This document shows, one piece after another, positions 62,483-64,000 of a DNA stretch of 64,000 nucleotides. Source of the DNA: a bacterium 1xD42-87 (lineage in GTDB: Bacteria > Bacillota > Clostridia > Lachnospirales > Lachnospiraceae); contig RAYM01000010.1 in assembly GCA_003611805.1 (NCBI GenBank), forward strand, positions 124,001-188,000, written 5' to 3'. The notes beneath the pieces were generated by a model that saw only the letters and a program-made list of their open reading frames with translations, did not search any database and was not told the DNA's origin. Made by a program: the position numbers and the translations under genes. The first letter of the stretch is position 1, and every line of letters starts with the position of its first letter.

Positions 62483-63346
62483 TTACTTCTCAAATTCCCC
62501 ATATTTCCCCACCATCACCGCCCGGGAATCCGTTCCGTGCCCGATGAATGCAGTTTTCGCCACAGGAAGTTCCGGCGTGATAAACCTTTTCAACAGTGTC
62601 CATACATCCGGCTTGCACTTTTCCTGCTCCATCTGGGTGAAAGTGCCGAGCAGAATCCCGCGCACCTGCTTAAATGCCCCAAGCTGCTGTAACTGGCTGA
62701 AATACGTGAGCATCTGAGGCGCGGTGCCGCCCAGAGATTCCAAAAGCAGAATCTTGTCTGTCAGTTCCGGGAAATACGGGGTACCCGCAAGCTTTAAAAA
62801 GCAACGGACATTTCCGCCTACAACAACGCCTTTCATTGCAGTTCCCTGCAAAAAGGCATAGGGAAACTGAAAAAGCGTTTCATTGTTTCCGAAAACCGTA
62901 TTTTTAAAATTTTCCTGCTGCTCTTCGGCGTGGTCGTACATGAAATTACAAATCTGATACAGCGCGGAAGGTCTTCCTGCTTTTGCGTAGATGGCGTTTA
63001 TAATTGTAGTCAGATCGCTGTAGCCCCAGAATATTTTATCGCAGGCGGCGATCGCTCCGTAATCCAGATAGGGAAGAATCCCGTTGGCTATGTCTCCGCC
63101 GGAAATGTCAAAAATCCCTTTCACGGAATCGTTGCGGTAAAAATCCATCAATGCCTGCGCGCGTTCCACGGCGCTGCCGCTCTCCACACTTCCCCGTTCA
63201 AAAATATACGGCGATATGACGGGTACCAGATGCATTCCCAAAAGAATTTCCTGTAACCGTCTGAATTTCGCTTCTTTTCGTTTTTCCCAGCCGTTAGAAC
63301 AGCACACAATCCCGATTTTATCGCCGGGTTTTATTTGCATTTCCAT
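62483..63346 (-). CDS. S66-family LD-carboxypeptidase-like protein
   Basis: The 287-residue protein matches the LdcA/MccF family. The catalytic triad is visible: S110 in WGYSDLT, the Glu in LLLESLGG and the His in IGHGTDS. LdcA removes the terminal D-Ala of murein tetrapeptides; MccF relatives cleave microcin C and confer immunity. Sequence alone does not separate these. No signal peptide is present, consistent with cytoplasmic murein recycling or detoxification. The 220-base gap to the XRE gene holds no other gene. Confidence 0.9.
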   Translation of the reverse strand: MEMQIKPGDKIGIVCCSNGWEKRKEAKFRRLQEILLGMHLVPVISPYIFERGSVESGSAVERAQALMDFYRNDSVKGIFDISGGDIANGILPYLDYGAIAACDKIFWGYSDLTTIINAIYAKAGRPSALYQICNFMYDHAEEQQENFKNTVFGNNETLFQFPYAFLQGTAMKGVVVGGNVRCFLKLAGTPYFPELTDKILLLESLGGTAPQMLTYFSQLQQLGAFKQVRGILLGTFTQMEQEKCKPDVWTLLKRFITPELPVAKTAFIGHGTDSRAVMVGKYGEFEK

Positions 63347-63373
63347 AAGAATCCCCTTTTTATGAAAAATATT

Positions 63374-63538
63374 TTATCTGTGATCCGTCTTTGTTTTCTG
63401 TTCTGGCAGACATCCCGCGCACCGGCTGCAGTCGCCGCCGCAGGAAAGGGATTTTCCCGCTTTTTTATCCTTCAGCATCTGTCGTATGGCGAGTGCAGCC
63501 GCGCCCGCCACTAGTAATAAAACGATAAATGTCCCCAT
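63374..63538 (-). CDS. FeoB-associated-type Cys-rich membrane peptide
   Basis: This 54-residue peptide starts MGTFIVLLLVAGAAALAIRQ (one transmembrane helix) and has CGGDCSRCAGC, four Cys in a short cytoplasmic segment, the hallmark of FeoB-associated Cys-rich membrane proteins. Those normally follow feoB; here no feo gene is adjacent. AAGGA is about 10 bases upstream of the ATG. It lies 28 bases upstream of the S66 peptidase and may share its transcript. Confidence 0.8.
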   Translation of the reverse strand: MGTFIVLLLVAGAAALAIRQMLKDKKAGKSLSCGGDCSRCAGCLPEQKTKTDHR

Positions 63539-63715
63539 ACGCTTCGTTTCCTTTTTTGCATTGCTTGTTTTGCTTTAACGTTTATTATATCACAAAATGA
63601 ATGATAATTGGTGATTGAAAATGCTGGGTCAAATCTGCGAAACAGATTGATTAATGAATGGAATTGCATGATAATAAGGACAGAGGAAATAAGAATCAGT
63701 AGGAGGAAGGCTGTC

Positions 63716-64000
63716 ATGCAAAAGATTAAGATCGGTTCCCATGTAAAGATGGCGGGGAAGGAAATGTTTCTGGGGTCGGTAAAGGAGGCGGAGTCCTACG
63801 GGGCGAACGTTCTGATGCTCTATACGGGCGCGCCGCAGAATACGGTGAGAAAAGAGATTGAGGCGTTAAATATTGAGGCGGGATGGGCGTATGCCAAAGA
63901 TGCGGGAATTGAGGAGATCGTGGTTCACGCGCCATATATTATCAATCTGGGAAACACCGTGAAGCCGGAGACATTTGAGCTGGCGGTAACTTTTCTTGAG
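63716..64000 (+). CDS. nfo: endonuclease IV (deoxyribonuclease IV), 5' part
   Basis: The window ends inside this gene; 95 codons are present. [31 protein letters not shown] and [12 protein letters not shown] match the N-terminal TIM-barrel strands of Nfo, including the conserved zinc-ligand His of VHAPY. Nfo is an AP endonuclease of base excision repair. AGGAGGAAGG precedes the start. The usual family length is about 275-285 residues, so about two thirds of the gene lies outside. Confidence 0.9.
   Translation, partial: MQKIKIGSHVKMAGKEMFLGSVKEAESYGANVLMLYTGAPQNTVRKEIEALNIEAGWAYAKDAGIEEIVVHAPYIINLGNTVKPETFELAVTFLE

Noticed and set aside
1..64000. CRISPR arrays, tRNA or rRNA genes, insertion sequences, integrases and attachment sites.
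   Set aside because: No regularly spaced repeats, cloverleaf sequences, transposase or integrase frames or flanking target repeats were seen.

Overview
The window reads as chromosomal DNA of a gut-type Lachnospiraceae (Clostridia) bacterium. The basis is gene content and style: strong GGAGG-type ribosome sites, GHKL/LytTR and YesM/YesN two-component systems, LplB/YtcP-type sugar ABC permeases with no local ATPase, a TSCPD protein, a FlxA-like protein and many small lipoproteins. There is no rRNA, tRNA, transposase, phage gene or CRISPR array, so genus and species cannot be named from this sequence.

Layout. (1) 40-8722: a FlxA-like protein, then a fructan/sucrose locus. A LacI regulator diverges from two ABC permeases, a binding lipoprotein, a GH32 fructosidase and a fructokinase. 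Both promoters and LacI-type operators can be read between them. (2) 8780-12536: a GHKL kinase/LytTR regulator pair, an unknown protein and MgtC/SapB. (3) 12538-16087: exonuclease III and an MBOAT/SGNH pair for O-acylation of a surface polymer. (4) 16333-21850: a lipoprotein, an XRE regulator fused to a FliG-C-like domain, a GH125 mannosidase, a GNAT, and a divergent MATE/LysR pair. (5) 21982-31073: a co-directional glycan cluster with a class II aldolase-like protein, a tandem nucleotidyltransferase, a membrane GT-C fused to a uridine-kinase-like domain, a HAD phosphatase, a DPM-like GT2, a GDPD-like protein and a second GT-C that may be frameshifted at a T7 tract. (6) 31166-35967: small and housekeeping genes including murG and pgi.

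(7) 36231-46258: a xylo-oligosaccharide locus with GH43, YesM/YesN sensing, an ABC importer and a GH8 reducing-end exo-oligoxylanase, preceded by four consecutive hairpins. (8) 46368-49526: an AraC fragment, a Fur/PerR-type repressor with its own Per-box, a soluble CZB chemoreceptor and a lipoprotein. (9) 49585-61461: a LytTR regulator, a sensorless GHKL kinase, MazEF, four ABC exporter half-transporters in an A1-B1-A2-B2 duplication, EcsC, an aminoglycoside adenylyltransferase-like gene and a GNAT remnant. (10) 61462-64000: an XRE protein with a 17-unit Gly-first five-residue repeat, an S66 peptidase, a FeoB-associated-type Cys-rich peptide and the start of endonuclease IV.

The two sugar loci follow one plan: import by CUT1 permeases that must borrow an ATPase encoded elsewhere, then cytoplasmic hydrolysis. 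The best candidates for undescribed biology are the glycan cluster at 21982-31073 with its GT-C/kinase fusion, the XRE-FliG-C fusion, the XRE five-residue-repeat protein and the duplicated exporters with their structured leaders.
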